Shown: one piece after another, positions 7,817 to 17,609 of the stretch
Layout: each line of letters begins with the position of its first letter
How positions within the stretch are numbered: the stretch's first letter is position 1
Assembly (NCBI RefSeq): GCF_900100165.1
Contig: NZ_FNEO01000008.1
Coordinates: forward strand, 62,001-126,000
Length of the DNA stretch: 64,000 nucleotides
Reading direction: 5' to 3'
Origin: Flavobacterium glycines
GTDB taxonomy: Bacteria > Bacteroidota > Bacteroidia > Flavobacteriales > Flavobacteriaceae
The notes under the pieces: generated by a model
What the model was told of the DNA's origin: nothing
Seen by the model: the letters and a program-made list of their open reading frames with translations, nothing else
Database searches by the model: none
Made by a program: the position numbers and the translations under genes

Positions 7817-9163
7817 ATGACTTTACTTATCACAATTATAGTTTTAGCACTTATATTTGATTACATTAATGGTTTTCATGATGCGGCTAATGCTATAGCA
7901 ACGGTTGTTGCTACAAAAGTACTGACTCCATTTCAAGCAGTTGTTTGGGCTGCTTTTTTTAATTTCCTGGCTTATTGGGTTTTTGGTTTGGGAGTGGCTA
8001 ATACAGTTGCAAAAACTGCTGATGCCAGCCAGATTAATTTAACTGTAATTCTTGCCGGGGTTATTGCGGCCATTGCCTGGAATTTAATTACCTGGTGGCA
8101 GGGAATTCCTTCGAGTTCATCACACACTTTAATTGGAGGTTTTGCAGGAGCAGCGATTGCTCATGCGATTGCGATACACGGATTTTCAGATTATACTATT
8201 ATTGAAGATGGGGTTGAACATACAAAACATTGGTATGATATTGTAAGTTGGTATAAAGCCGGAAAAGATGGTGGAATGCCTTCAGGGGTTGTTATCATTA
8301 TTGCTTTTATTGTTTTAGCACCTTTATTGGGGGTATTGGCTTCTTATTTTATATCGATTTGGTTATTAAATGCTTCACGCAAAAGTATTGGACCTAAACT
8401 ATTTACAGTAGCTTTGATGATTGCAACTATCTGGTTTGTTAATGGTGAGTTAGTTTCTTTTGCTGATATCGAAAAACCTCGTTTTGAGTCGCATTTTTGG
8501 AGTGTAGTATTTGAATCACATAACATCAAATGGTTTTTGGTAGCCTTTATTATATTATCAATTTCAGCATTTGCTTTAGTATTTAGCAGTTTAAATTTGC
8601 ACAAATCTGAAGCTGTTTTGAAAAAAATGCAATTATTGTCATCTGCAGCTTTTAGTTTAGGTCACGGAGGAAATGATTCGCAAAAAGTAATGGGTATTAT
8701 TGCGGCTGCCGTAGCGGTTTATATTAAAACCAGTGGTGTTGATATTATGACGCTACCGGATTGGTTACAGGTGGTTCTTCCGGATGATGATAAAGGAATT
8801 AAAGGAGCAATGCCGGAATGGATTCCGTTAGCCTGTTATACTGCTATTGCTGTGGGTACATTAAGTGGTGGTTGGAAAATTGTAAAAACAATGGGTTCTA
8901 AGATTACTAAAGTAACTTCGTTTGAAGGCGTAGCAGCTGAAACGGCAGGGGCTTTGACACTTTATTTTACAGAACATTTTAAAGTGCCGGTAAGTACAAC
9001 GCATACCATTACAGGGTCTATTATTGGAGTTGGTTTGACCAAACGTGTTTCGGCTGTAAGATGGGGGGTTACCGTGAGTTTGTTATGGGCTTGGGTGTTA
9101 ACTATTCCTGTTTCAGCATTTTTAGCAGCTCTTTGCTATTTTGCATTAAGTCTGTTCCTGTAA
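7817..9163 (+). CDS. Inorganic phosphate transporter, PiT family
   Basis: A 448-residue inner-membrane permease with about ten to twelve hydrophobic segments that takes up phosphate with a cation. The two internal PiT repeats are recognisable by their GxND signatures: FDYINGFHDAANAIATVVAT near the N terminus and FSLGHGGNDSQKVMGIIAAA in the middle. The paired motifs IPSSSSHTLIGG and VPVSTTHTITGS are also intact. It follows the DUF47 gene closely and is followed by a strong terminator. Substrate is inferred from family and from the DUF47 partner. Confidence 0.93.
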   Translation: MTLLITIIVLALIFDYINGFHDAANAIATVVATKVLTPFQAVVWAAFFNFLAYWVFGLGVANTVAKTADASQINLTVILAGVIAAIAWNLITWWQGIPSSSSHTLIGGFAGAAIAHAIAIHGFSDYTIIEDGVEHTKHWYDIVSWYKAGKDGGMPSGVVIIIAFIVLAPLLGVLASYFISIWLLNASRKSIGPKLFTVALMIATIWFVNGELVSFADIEKPRFESHFWSVVFESHNIKWFLVAFIILSISAFALVFSSLNLHKSEAVLKKMQLLSSAAFSLGHGGNDSQKVMGIIAAAVAVYIKTSGVDIMTLPDWLQVVLPDDDKGIKGAMPEWIPLACYTAIAVGTLSGGWKIVKTMGSKITKVTSFEGVAAETAGALTLYFTEHFKVPVSTTHTITGSIIGVGLTKRVSAVRWGVTVSLLWAWVLTIPVSAFLAALCYFALSLFL

Positions 9164-9220
9164 TTTATTGAGCAAAATTATTTAAGAAGTAATCCAACTT
9201 TTAAATAAACAGTAAAATAA

Positions 9221-9258
9221 AAAAGACCGATAATGATTTTACCATTATCGGTCTTTTT
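9221..9258 (+). terminator. Terminator after the PiT gene
   Basis: A 14-bp perfect stem (AAGACCGATAATG... / ...CATTATCGGTCTT) with a short loop is followed by a T run. The A-rich left flank means it can also serve the minus-strand LytTR gene ending at 9364. Confidence 0.88.
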
Positions 9259-9363
9259 TATTTCTTATTTTTCATTTCTCTGATTGGGCTTATAAAAATA
9301 ACTGTTTCACTTTTTTAGATCAGACATTTGGTTTTATAAAGAATTAAATCAATGAATAATTTG

Positions 9364-10077
9364 TTATAAAGAAGTATTTAGAATTCTTTGCTTTACTTCA
9401 TCAATATAAGATCTTCCAATAACATATCTTAAACCTTCAATTTCTATGCTATTTCCCTCTACTGCATCAATTTTGTTAATAGCTACAGTATAAGAACGAT
9501 GTATTCTTATAAAATCTCTTTCGGGTAATAAATTGGTGAAATCAGATAGGGTACTGTGGATGATATATCTTCCCGAAGTTGTGTTGATTTTTAAATAATC
9601 TTTTAAACTTTCGATAACCAAAATTTCATCTAAGAAAATTTTTTTCATTTTCTTTTTGTCAATTTTTACAAAGATGAAAGGGTTTTCTTTGGAGTTGTCA
9701 ATAGTTGTTTTGTTTGTAGCATCGAGTCTTTTGTAAACTTTATTGATAGCCTTCATTAACCTTGGAAATTCAATGGGTTTGACTAAATAGTCAAGAACAT
9801 CTAATTCATAAGTTTGTATAGCAAATTCGTCGTAAGCACTTGTAATTATTAAAAGAGGAGGATTTTCTAAACTTTTAATAAAATTAATACCATCCAGTAC
9901 AGGCATATTTATGTCAAGGAAGATAACATCAACAGTATTGTTTTTTAAAAAATTCAAACCTTCGATTGAATTGTTAAAGGTTTTTACTAATTCTAATTCT
10001 TCAATTTGTTCGATATAATTTTTAATAACATTAATTGCTAATGGTTCGTCATCAATTATCAGACATTTAATTTTCAT
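9364..10077 (-). CDS. LytTR-family response regulator
   Basis: A 237-residue transcription regulator. The receiver domain (about 1-120) has the acidic pair D9-D10, the phosphoacceptor D55 in IFLDINMP and the conserved lysine near residue 100 in YLVKPIEF. The C-terminal half is a LytTR DNA-binding domain with the usual segments FIRIHRSYTVAINKID and IGRSYIDEVKQ. It is encoded 64 bp downstream of its probable partner kinase and divergent from the N-glycan genes at 11.3 kb, which it might control; that link is only positional. Confidence 0.93.
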   Translation of the reverse strand: MKIKCLIIDDEPLAINVIKNYIEQIEELELVKTFNNSIEGLNFLKNNTVDVIFLDINMPVLDGINFIKSLENPPLLIITSAYDEFAIQTYELDVLDYLVKPIEFPRLMKAINKVYKRLDATNKTTIDNSKENPFIFVKIDKKKMKKIFLDEILVIESLKDYLKINTTSGRYIIHSTLSDFTNLLPERDFIRIHRSYTVAINKIDAVEGNSIEIEGLRYVIGRSYIDEVKQRILNTSL

Positions 10078-10141
10078 TGTTGGATATATTATTTTTAGGT
10101 CAATTTAATTAAAGTTTGTTTTGAATAGTGTCAAAGGATCT

Positions 10142-11200
10142 TTAGGTAACTTTAATTTTAAGCTTGACAACAAAATTATTGTTTTTATTTTTAATAGAAA
10201 GTTTATAATCACTTTTATTATAGCCTAATTCAAGTCTTTTTTTAACATTTTCAATACCAATTCCACTGGATTTACTTAAATTGTCTACATGATTCGTAAC
10301 GGCAGGCATTGGGTTTGAAACCGAAAAATAGAGAAAATCTTCTTTGATTTTGAAGTTAACGTCTATTTTAACATTGCCTACATTTTTATTAGCACCATGT
10401 TTGAAAGAATTTTCTATGAATGTCAATAAAAGCATAGGAGAAATCTCTTTTTCATGAATATCTCCCGAAATATACATATTTACTTCGAGTCTTTCATCAT
10501 GTCGAATTCGTTCTAGATCAAGATAGTTTTGAATACAAAGAATTTCGTTTTCCAGCGTTTGTCTTTTGCTTTGTGTTTCATACAACATATAGCGCATTAA
10601 TTCAGACAATTTTAGGATAATCTTAGGTGTCTTATTTGATTTTTCTACTGATAAGGAGTAGATGTTATTTAGAGTGTTAAAAAAGAAATGCGGAGATATT
10701 TGAGATTTTAAAAAAAGTAATTCTGTTTCCAAATTGGCTTTTTCTAAATCGGTAACTCTTTTGTGTTCTTTGATAAAGTCAAGTGTAATTTTAATAGCGG
10801 TTACAAAAGTAATTACATATAGTTCGCCTATCATCATATCTATCGTATAATTCAAAGTCAGTATTTCTATACGTTCCGGTCCTTCTGGCCACACATTGTG
10901 ATTGATTAAATAATAAGTGAGATTAAATTTAACCATCACCATACAAAATATAGAAAGGAGTAAGAGAATTATGTAAAGCGTGTACTTTTTTTTGTAAACA
11001 AAATTTGGCATGAGAACCAAAATATTCAAATAACAAAGTGTCATGTGAATAGGGAATCCCAGCAGATTAGATTTTAATGAATAGAGGTAATCATTGAAAT
11101 AGCTTCCCCATCTAAAAGTATTAAAAATGAAATAAACTGACCAGAACACTACATGGTAATGCAATGGAATTTTATGAAGCTTGTTAGAATTAAAAAACAT
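10142..11200 (-). CDS. Sensor histidine kinase, LytS/YpdA-like (His_kinase family)
   Basis: A 352-residue membrane kinase. Four hydrophobic segments in the first 135 residues form the input domain. A short coiled coil (KEHKRVTDLEKANLETELLF) leads to the His_kinase core, whose phosphoacceptor motif is SQISPHFFFNTLNNIYSL at about 165-185. The ATPase domain keeps FIENSFKHGA (N box) and the G box SGIGIENVKKRLEL. It lacks a long extracellular sensor, as is usual in this Bacteroidota subfamily. It forms an operon with the LytTR regulator. The signal is unknown. Confidence 0.92.
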   Translation of the reverse strand: MFFNSNKLHKIPLHYHVVFWSVYFIFNTFRWGSYFNDYLYSLKSNLLGFPIHMTLCYLNILVLMPNFVYKKKYTLYIILLLLSIFCMVMVKFNLTYYLINHNVWPEGPERIEILTLNYTIDMMIGELYVITFVTAIKITLDFIKEHKRVTDLEKANLETELLFLKSQISPHFFFNTLNNIYSLSVEKSNKTPKIILKLSELMRYMLYETQSKRQTLENEILCIQNYLDLERIRHDERLEVNMYISGDIHEKEISPMLLLTFIENSFKHGANKNVGNVKIDVNFKIKEDFLYFSVSNPMPAVTNHVDNLSKSSGIGIENVKKRLELGYNKSDYKLSIKNKNNNFVVKLKIKVT

Positions 11201-11328
11201 GTTTTTGATTTTAGGGTTTTCGAGGTGTTTTTTTGGTGTTTAGCCGTGTTTAATTGTTGTCCGTCTAAAATTATTTAAACAGCTGTCAAATTTATATAAA
11301 TTTAGTGTTAAATATAAGAATATCGTTT

Positions 11329-13572
11329 ATGAAGAAAATAGCTTTACTTGTTTTATCGGCAACTTTGCTTACAAATTGTAAATCAAATAGCGAAAAAAGG
11401 ACAGCTAAATATGATGATTTAGTTCAATATGTAAATCCTTTTATTGGAACCGGAGGTCATGGTCATACCTATCCCGGGGCAACAGTTCCGTTTGGGATGA
11501 TTCAGGTAAGTCCTGATAATGGTTATTCAAGTTGGGATTGGTGTTCCGGTTATCATTATTCCGATTCGATTGTTGCGGGTTTTAGTCATTTGCATTTAAG
11601 TGGAACAGGTATAGGGGATTTGGCTGATATTCTTTTTATGCCAATCAATAAAAAAATTGAATTAACAACTAAAGCAACTTCCAGAGATTTACTAGCTTAT
11701 AAATCGACCTACAGTCATAAAAATGAAACTTCAAAACCGGGTTATTATCAGGTTTATTTAAATGATTCTAAGATTAATGTAGAATTAACAGCTTCGCAAA
11801 GAACCGCTTTCCATAAATATACTTTTAAAGATAAAGATTTACAATCGGTTATTGTTGATTTAGGTTTTGCTATCAATTGGGATAAGGCTACCAAAACAGA
11901 AATTACCATCGAAAATGAAACAACAATAAGTGGTTATCGTTACAGTACAGGATGGGCCAAAAATCAAAAAGTTTTTTTCGTAGCTCAATTTTCAAAACCT
12001 ATCTCTAAATGGGGATTAGTTGCAGATGAAAAGAATATAGCCGGCATAAGTGCTTCAGGAGAAAAAACAATTGCACAATTATTTTTTGATCATAAAAATT
12101 CAAATGAATTGTATTCTAAGGTTGCAATTTCTTCTGTAAGTGTAGCTAATGCTAAAGAAAACTTAGACAAAAGCAATTTTGATTTTAATAAAGTAAAAGC
12201 AACAGCTACTAAAACCTGGAATACAGCTTTAAATCCTATCGAAGTAGAAACATCAGTCGATTCTCTTAAAACAATTTTTTATACAGCACTCTATCATTCA
12301 CAATTAGCTCCGGTGACTTATAGCGATAAGAATGGTCAGTTTCGAAGAGAAGATGATAAAATTATTACGGCTAAAGATTATACCGCTTATTCTACTTTGT
12401 CGCTTTGGGATACTTTTAGAGCCGAAAATCCTTTGTTGACTTTAGTAGCTCCTGATAAGGTTTCTGATCTTATCAATTCGATGTTAGCCTATTATGAAAC
12501 CAAGAAAATTTTACCAGTTTGGACTTTGTATGCTAACGAAACGAATACAATGACAGGGTATCATGCAATTCCTGTAATTGTCAATGCATACAAGAATGGT
12601 ATTAAAGGTTTTGATGCAGAAAAAGCGTATGATGCCATGAAGAATACGATGATGCAAAATGAACGTGGATTAGATTTGTACAAGAAATATGGATTTATAC
12701 CATATAATCTTTTGGATGAGTCGGTTACAATTACTTTAGAATATGCTTACGATGATTGGTGTGTGGCACAAATGGCAAAAGCTTTAGGGAAAGAAGAGGA
12801 TTATAACTATTTCCTAAATCGTTCAAAAGCCTACGAATTTTTATTTGATGCCAAATCCGGATTCATGCGAGGAAAAGCAGCTGATGGAAAATCCTGGAAT
12901 GAGCCTTTTGATCCTAAACATTCGAACCATAGAGAACATACTGATTATACTGAAGGTAATGCCTGGCAACACAGCTGGTTTGTACCTCATAATGTAGATG
13001 CTTTTATTCGTTTACATGGTGGAAACGAAAAGTTCAGCAAACGCTTAGAACAATTATTTACAGAAAGTTCAGAAATAACCGGTAATAATATTTCGGCTGA
13101 CATTTCAGGATTAATCGGTCAATATGCGCATGGAAATGAACCAAGTCATCATATTGCTTATATGTTCAATCATGCTAAACAACCGTGGAGAACACAATAT
13201 TGGGTACGCCATATTTTAGATACGCAATACAATACAACTCCTAATGGATTGAGCGGAAATGAAGATTGCGGACAAATGTCGGCTTGGTATATCTTTAGTT
13301 CCATGGGATTGTATCCTATGAATCCTGCTTCGGGAGAATATGAAATAGGCAGTCCAATTTTTGAAAAAACAACGCTTAATCTTCCTCAAGGAAAGAAATT
13401 TATTATTGAAGCAGCCAATGTTTCAGCAAATAATTTTTACATACAATCAGCAACACTTAACGGAGTACCGTTTAATCAAACAACTATTACACATCAACAG
13501 CTATTAGAAGGTGGGACTTTACATTTTGTTATGGGGTCTGAGCCAAATAAAAATTGGGGATTAACAAAATAA
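11329..13572 (+). CDS. GH92 alpha-mannosidase lipoprotein
   Basis: A 747-residue exo-alpha-mannosidase of glycoside hydrolase family 92, the calcium-dependent family that trims mannose from N-glycans. Family motifs are clear: GTGGHGHTYPGATVPFGM near residue 40, EGNAWQHSWFVPHN with the general acid, and GNEDCGQMSAWYIFSSMGLY with the catalytic base region. The start at 11329 gives a lipoprotein signal peptide ending LLTNC, so I prefer it over the in-frame ATG at 11305. Surface or periplasmic location follows from that. It begins the plus-strand glycan block and lies 12 bp before the symporter gene. Linkage specificity (alpha-1,2, 1,3 or 1,6) cannot be read from sequence by eye. Confidence 0.94.
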   Translation: MKKIALLVLSATLLTNCKSNSEKRTAKYDDLVQYVNPFIGTGGHGHTYPGATVPFGMIQVSPDNGYSSWDWCSGYHYSDSIVAGFSHLHLSGTGIGDLADILFMPINKKIELTTKATSRDLLAYKSTYSHKNETSKPGYYQVYLNDSKINVELTASQRTAFHKYTFKDKDLQSVIVDLGFAINWDKATKTEITIENETTISGYRYSTGWAKNQKVFFVAQFSKPISKWGLVADEKNIAGISASGEKTIAQLFFDHKNSNELYSKVAISSVSVANAKENLDKSNFDFNKVKATATKTWNTALNPIEVETSVDSLKTIFYTALYHSQLAPVTYSDKNGQFRREDDKIITAKDYTAYSTLSLWDTFRAENPLLTLVAPDKVSDLINSMLAYYETKKILPVWTLYANETNTMTGYHAIPVIVNAYKNGIKGFDAEKAYDAMKNTMMQNERGLDLYKKYGFIPYNLLDESVTITLEYAYDDWCVAQMAKALGKEEDYNYFLNRSKAYEFLFDAKSGFMRGKAADGKSWNEPFDPKHSNHREHTDYTEGNAWQHSWFVPHNVDAFIRLHGGNEKFSKRLEQLFTESSEITGNNISADISGLIGQYAHGNEPSHHIAYMFNHAKQPWRTQYWVRHILDTQYNTTPNGLSGNEDCGQMSAWYIFSSMGLYPMNPASGEYEIGSPIFEKTTLNLPQGKKFIIEAANVSANNFYIQSATLNGVPFNQTTITHQQLLEGGTLHFVMGSEPNKNWGLTK

Positions 13573-13583
13573 TTTTAGAACAA

Positions 13584-15461
13584 ATGAATAGCATAGATGT
13601 AGCAATAATCGTTTTTTATATCCTATTAACTATAGGAATTGGGATTTGGATTTCAAGAAAAGCCTCTAAAGGTTTGGATGATTATTTTTTAGGAGGAAAT
13701 TCTATAAAATGGTATTATCTGGGATTGAGTAATGGTTCGGGAATGTTTGATGTTTCCGGTACTGCCTGGATGGTTGGAGTTCTTTTTTTATACGGTATTA
13801 AAAGTTTCTTTTTAATGTGGCTTTGGCCTATATGGAATCAGGTTTTTGTGATGATGTTTTTGGCTATTTGGATCAGAAAATCGAATACTATGACAGGATC
13901 TGAGTGGATTTTGACTCGATTTGGGAATGATAAAGCCGGAAGAGCGTCACATATTATTGTAGCGGTTTTTGCTATCGTATCTACCATTGGTTTTATAGCT
14001 TATTTTTTTGAGGGAATCGGTAAGTTTATGACCATTATTTTACCTTGGGATTTGGCTATTCATTTAGGTGATATTTCTTTATTGACTTCTGAGCAAAGTT
14101 ATGCCTTATTAGTTATTTTTCTAACAACAATTTATACCATAAAAGGAGGTATGTTTTCGGTTGTAGCGACAGAAGTTTTACAATACGGAATTATGGTTGT
14201 TGCTGGTATTCTTGTAGCGGCTTATTCCTTTTTGAATTATACTGATGTCCAAATTAATTCGGTGATTACGGAAGAATGGAAAAATGTGTTTTTTTCAACG
14301 GAATTAGGTCCGCACTGGAGTGAAAAATTTCAAACTTTTAATAATTTGATTGATACTGAAGGTTATAAAATGTTTGGAGCTTTGGTGGGAATGTCTTTAT
14401 TCAAAGGATTTTTTGCCAGTATTGCAGGACCTACACCAAGTTACGATTTACAACGTATTCTTTCCACCAAATCGGTTAAAGAAGCGGCATATATGAGTGG
14501 ATTTACCAACTTAATTTTATTCATTCCTCGCTACCTTTTAATTGCTGGAATTGTAGTAATTGCATTAGTAACAATGGCTCCTGAAATGAATTTAAATCCA
14601 AATTTAAGTGGTGCTGATTTAGAGGTGATTATGCCAAAAGTAATTAATTTTCAAATTCCGGTTGGTATTAAAGGTTTGTTATTAGCGGGATTGTTAGCTG
14701 CATTTATGTCTACTTTCTCAGCATTTGTAAATGCGGGTCCGGCCTACATTGTAAATGATTTGTATAAAAAATATTTCAAGCCAAATGAAACAAGTGAACA
14801 CTATATTAAAATAAGTCAAATTGCTTCTTTTTTAGTAGTAGGTTTAGGTGTTTTTATGGGATTTTTTGCCGAATCAATTAATTCATTGACTTTATGGATT
14901 ACTAGTGCATTGTTTGGTGGATATGTGGCAGCTAATTTCCTTAAATGGGTTTGGTGGCGTTTCAATGGTTGGGGATATTTCTGGGGAATGTTCGCCGGAT
15001 TGATTATTGCTTCCTTAGAATTTGTATTGGAACAAAATAAAGGAAGTTTCGCTCAGGGAACTTTATTACATACTTTATCTGAGATGCAGGCTATTTATTT
15101 GTTCCCAATTATACTTGCTTTTTCAGCATTAGGATGTGTTTTAGGAACCTATTTCAGCCAGCCAACTGATATGGAAGTTTTGAAATCTTTTTACACTAAT
15201 GTTAGACCTTGGGGATGGTGGAAACCCGTTTATCAGTTATTGAAAAAAGAAGATCAACAATTTGAAAAAAATAACGATTTTATAATGGATATGTTTAATT
15301 GTCTAGTAGGTATTGTTTGGCAATCGAGTATGATAGTTTTACCAGTTTACTTTATTATTCGTGATTATCCAAAAACGATTGTTTCGTTAGTTGTTTTCTT
15401 AGTAACCACAGTAATTTTAAAATATACCTGGTTAGATAAGGTTCGAAAAATTCAAGATTAA
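13584..15461 (+). CDS. Sodium:solute symporter family (SSS) transporter
   Basis: A 626-residue inner-membrane permease with about fourteen hydrophobic segments of the SSS/SLC5 family. The start is the ATG at 13584 (MNSIDVAIIVFY), 12 bp after the GH92 stop; the longer reading from 13554 would overlap the GH92 gene. Family features include DDYFLGGNSIKWYYLGLSN after the first helix and the central AFMSTFSAFVNAGPAYIVND segment. Its place between GH92 and the signal-less GH130 phosphorylase suggests that it imports mannose or a small Man-GlcNAc product for the cytoplasm. That substrate is inferred from context only. Confidence 0.92.
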   Translation: MNSIDVAIIVFYILLTIGIGIWISRKASKGLDDYFLGGNSIKWYYLGLSNGSGMFDVSGTAWMVGVLFLYGIKSFFLMWLWPIWNQVFVMMFLAIWIRKSNTMTGSEWILTRFGNDKAGRASHIIVAVFAIVSTIGFIAYFFEGIGKFMTIILPWDLAIHLGDISLLTSEQSYALLVIFLTTIYTIKGGMFSVVATEVLQYGIMVVAGILVAAYSFLNYTDVQINSVITEEWKNVFFSTELGPHWSEKFQTFNNLIDTEGYKMFGALVGMSLFKGFFASIAGPTPSYDLQRILSTKSVKEAAYMSGFTNLILFIPRYLLIAGIVVIALVTMAPEMNLNPNLSGADLEVIMPKVINFQIPVGIKGLLLAGLLAAFMSTFSAFVNAGPAYIVNDLYKKYFKPNETSEHYIKISQIASFLVVGLGVFMGFFAESINSLTLWITSALFGGYVAANFLKWVWWRFNGWGYFWGMFAGLIIASLEFVLEQNKGSFAQGTLLHTLSEMQAIYLFPIILAFSALGCVLGTYFSQPTDMEVLKSFYTNVRPWGWWKPVYQLLKKEDQQFEKNNDFIMDMFNCLVGIVWQSSMIVLPVYFIIRDYPKTIVSLVVFLVTTVILKYTWLDKVRKIQD

Positions 15462-15537
15462 ATTAAAATTGACGATAGAATTTAATCAAATAGCATTAAA
15501 AGATTTAATAAAAAAGAATAAACAAAATATATAAAAA

Positions 15538-16503
15538 ATGAGTACAATTCCTTGGCAAGACAGACCTGAAAATAACAATGACATTATGTGGAGATATTCT
15601 GAAAATCCCATAATTGAAAGATATGCTATTCCTTCATCAAACAGTGTTTTTAATAGTGCTGTAGTTCCTTTTGGAGATGGTTTTGCGGGCGTTTTCAGAT
15701 GTGATAATAAGGCTGTGCAGATGAATATTTTTGCCGGATTTAGTAAAGACGGAATCAATTGGGAAATTAATCATGATCCCATTGTAATGCAGTCTGGAAA
15801 TACTGAAATGATTGAATCTGCCTATAAATACGATCCACGTGTGGTGTTTATTGAAGATCGTTACTGGATTACTTGGTGCAATGGATATAACGGACCTACA
15901 ATTGGTATTGGTTATACTTTTGATTTTGTAGAATTTTTTCAATGCGAAAATGCCTTTTTGCCTTTTAACAGAAATGGAGTTTTATTTCCTCAAAAAATTA
16001 ATGGAAAATATGCCATGTTAAGTCGTCCAAGTGATAATGGTCACACTCCTTTTGGCGATATTTGGATTAGTTTTAGTCCGGATATGAAATATTGGGGAGA
16101 GCATCGTTTAGTAATGAAGCCAACTCCTTTTGAAGATAGTGCTTGGCAATGTACTAAAATTGGTGCAGGACCAATCCCAATTTTAACGGATGAAGGTTGG
16201 TTAATGATTTATCACGGTGTAATTAATACTTGTAATGGATTCCGTTATGCAATGGGAGCTGCTATTTTAGATACAGAACAACCTGATAATGTAAAATACA
16301 GAACGCAACCTTATTTATTAGGTCCAGCGGTAAATTATGAGCAAGTTGGTGATGTGCCAAATGTAGTTTTCCCGTGTGCGGCTTTACACGATTTAGAAGA
16401 AGATAAACTAGCTGTTTATTACGGAGCGGCTGATACAGTTGTTGCTATGGCATTTGGAAAATTAAGCGAAGTAATTCAGTTTACAAAAGATAATAGCTTG
16501 TAA
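15538..16503 (+). CDS. GH130 mannoside phosphorylase, N-glycan core type
   Basis: A 321-residue five-bladed beta-propeller enzyme of family GH130, which phosphorolyses beta-mannosides to mannose 1-phosphate. Family signs are WRYSENPII near residue 18, the segment [17 protein letters not shown] with the catalytic Asp, and [21 protein letters not shown]. It resembles the beta-1,4-mannosyl-GlcNAc phosphorylases such as Bacteroides BT1033 that split the Man-GlcNAc core of N-glycans; this assignment to the subfamily is from memory. There is no signal peptide, so it should act in the cytoplasm on an imported disaccharide. It lies 76 bp after the symporter and 5 bp before the next gene. Confidence 0.9.
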   Translation: MSTIPWQDRPENNNDIMWRYSENPIIERYAIPSSNSVFNSAVVPFGDGFAGVFRCDNKAVQMNIFAGFSKDGINWEINHDPIVMQSGNTEMIESAYKYDPRVVFIEDRYWITWCNGYNGPTIGIGYTFDFVEFFQCENAFLPFNRNGVLFPQKINGKYAMLSRPSDNGHTPFGDIWISFSPDMKYWGEHRLVMKPTPFEDSAWQCTKIGAGPIPILTDEGWLMIYHGVINTCNGFRYAMGAAILDTEQPDNVKYRTQPYLLGPAVNYEQVGDVPNVVFPCAALHDLEEDKLAVYYGAADTVVAMAFGKLSEVIQFTKDNSL

Positions 16504-16508
16504 AAAGT

Positions 16509-17576
16509 ATGATTAGTAAAATTAAAAGTATTGTGTTTGTTTTAGGTTTCATTTCCTCTATTGGCTTTGCCCAATCCAAAGGAATTGTACCCAAAAACTA
16601 TGTAGCTTACAAAACATCAGAGAAAATCCAAATTGACGGTGATGAATTAGAAACATCATGGTCAAAAGCAGAGTGGACAGATGCTTTTATTGATATTGAA
16701 GGTGTTGAAAAACCTAAATTCAATACAAAGGTAAAAATGCTTTGGGATGATAAAAATTATTATATCCTGGCAAAAATTCAAGAACCACATGTTTGGGCAA
16801 ATTTGAAACAACACGATACCATTATATTTTACAATAATGATTTTGAAGTTTTTATTGATCCTGATGGTGATACTTTTAACTATTACGAATTAGAAATCAA
16901 TGCTTTAAATACGGCTTGGGATTTGTTTTTAACCAAGCCTTATCGTGAAAAAAATGTCGTTCTAAATGATTGGAATAATACAGGATTACAATCGGCGGTA
17001 AAAATTCAGGGAACCTTAAATAATCCTGCTGATACTGACGAAGGTTGGACTTTAGAAATTGCAATTCCATGGGCTTCATATCAAAAATCTTTTGGAGAAG
17101 ACAATGTTCCGAGAGATAAATTCTGGAGGGTGAATTTTTCCAGAGTCAATTGGCAACACGATATTGTAAACGGTAAGTACGAACGCAAAAAAGATGCTTC
17201 AGGTAAATATTTACCGGAATACAATTGGGTTTGGTCTCCACAAGGCGTTATAAACATGCACGAACCTGAAAAATGGGGTTATGTATATTTTACTTCTAAA
17301 GAAATTGGAAATAAAGTAACTTTTACAATCCCTCAGGATGAAAAAATTAAATGGGAATTGTTCGAATTGTACAGAGCACAGAAACAATTTTTAGCCAAAA
17401 ATAAAAAATGGGCCGTAGCAATTAATCAATTAACAAAAAGTGTGATTAAAGTTGGTACAAATGTTATAACTCCTAAATTAGAGAACCATAGTTTTGGTTG
17501 GAATATATCAGTAAAAAGTCCTTTTTCAAGTAAAACTTTTATCATCAAAGAAGATGGTCAGTTTATTGAAAAATGA
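16509..17576 (+). CDS. Secreted CBM9-like carbohydrate-binding protein
   Basis: A 355-residue exported protein with a signal peptide cleaved after SIGFAQ. The region 35-250 matches the CBM9-like fold (DUF1083 type): KIQIDGDELETSWSKAEW, VKMLWDDKNYYILAKIQEP and FEVFIDPDGDTFNYYELEIN are typical. No catalytic domain is present. Such proteins occur in many Bacteroidota glycan loci and probably hold substrate; the ligand here is unknown. It starts 5 bp after the GH130 gene, so translation is likely coupled. Confidence 0.82.
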   Translation: MISKIKSIVFVLGFISSIGFAQSKGIVPKNYVAYKTSEKIQIDGDELETSWSKAEWTDAFIDIEGVEKPKFNTKVKMLWDDKNYYILAKIQEPHVWANLKQHDTIIFYNNDFEVFIDPDGDTFNYYELEINALNTAWDLFLTKPYREKNVVLNDWNNTGLQSAVKIQGTLNNPADTDEGWTLEIAIPWASYQKSFGEDNVPRDKFWRVNFSRVNWQHDIVNGKYERKKDASGKYLPEYNWVWSPQGVINMHEPEKWGYVYFTSKEIGNKVTFTIPQDEKIKWELFELYRAQKQFLAKNKKWAVAINQLTKSVIKVGTNVITPKLENHSFGWNISVKSPFSSKTFIIKEDGQFIEK

Positions 17577-17609
17577 TACCATTAATGAAAATTAAAGCAT
17601 AATAAAAGA

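Noticed and set aside
13554..13583. Longer start of the SSS symporter overlapping the GH92 gene
   Set aside because: The extension is hydrophilic, unconserved and overlaps the GH92 end; MNSIDVAIIVFY at 13584 begins directly with the first membrane helix.
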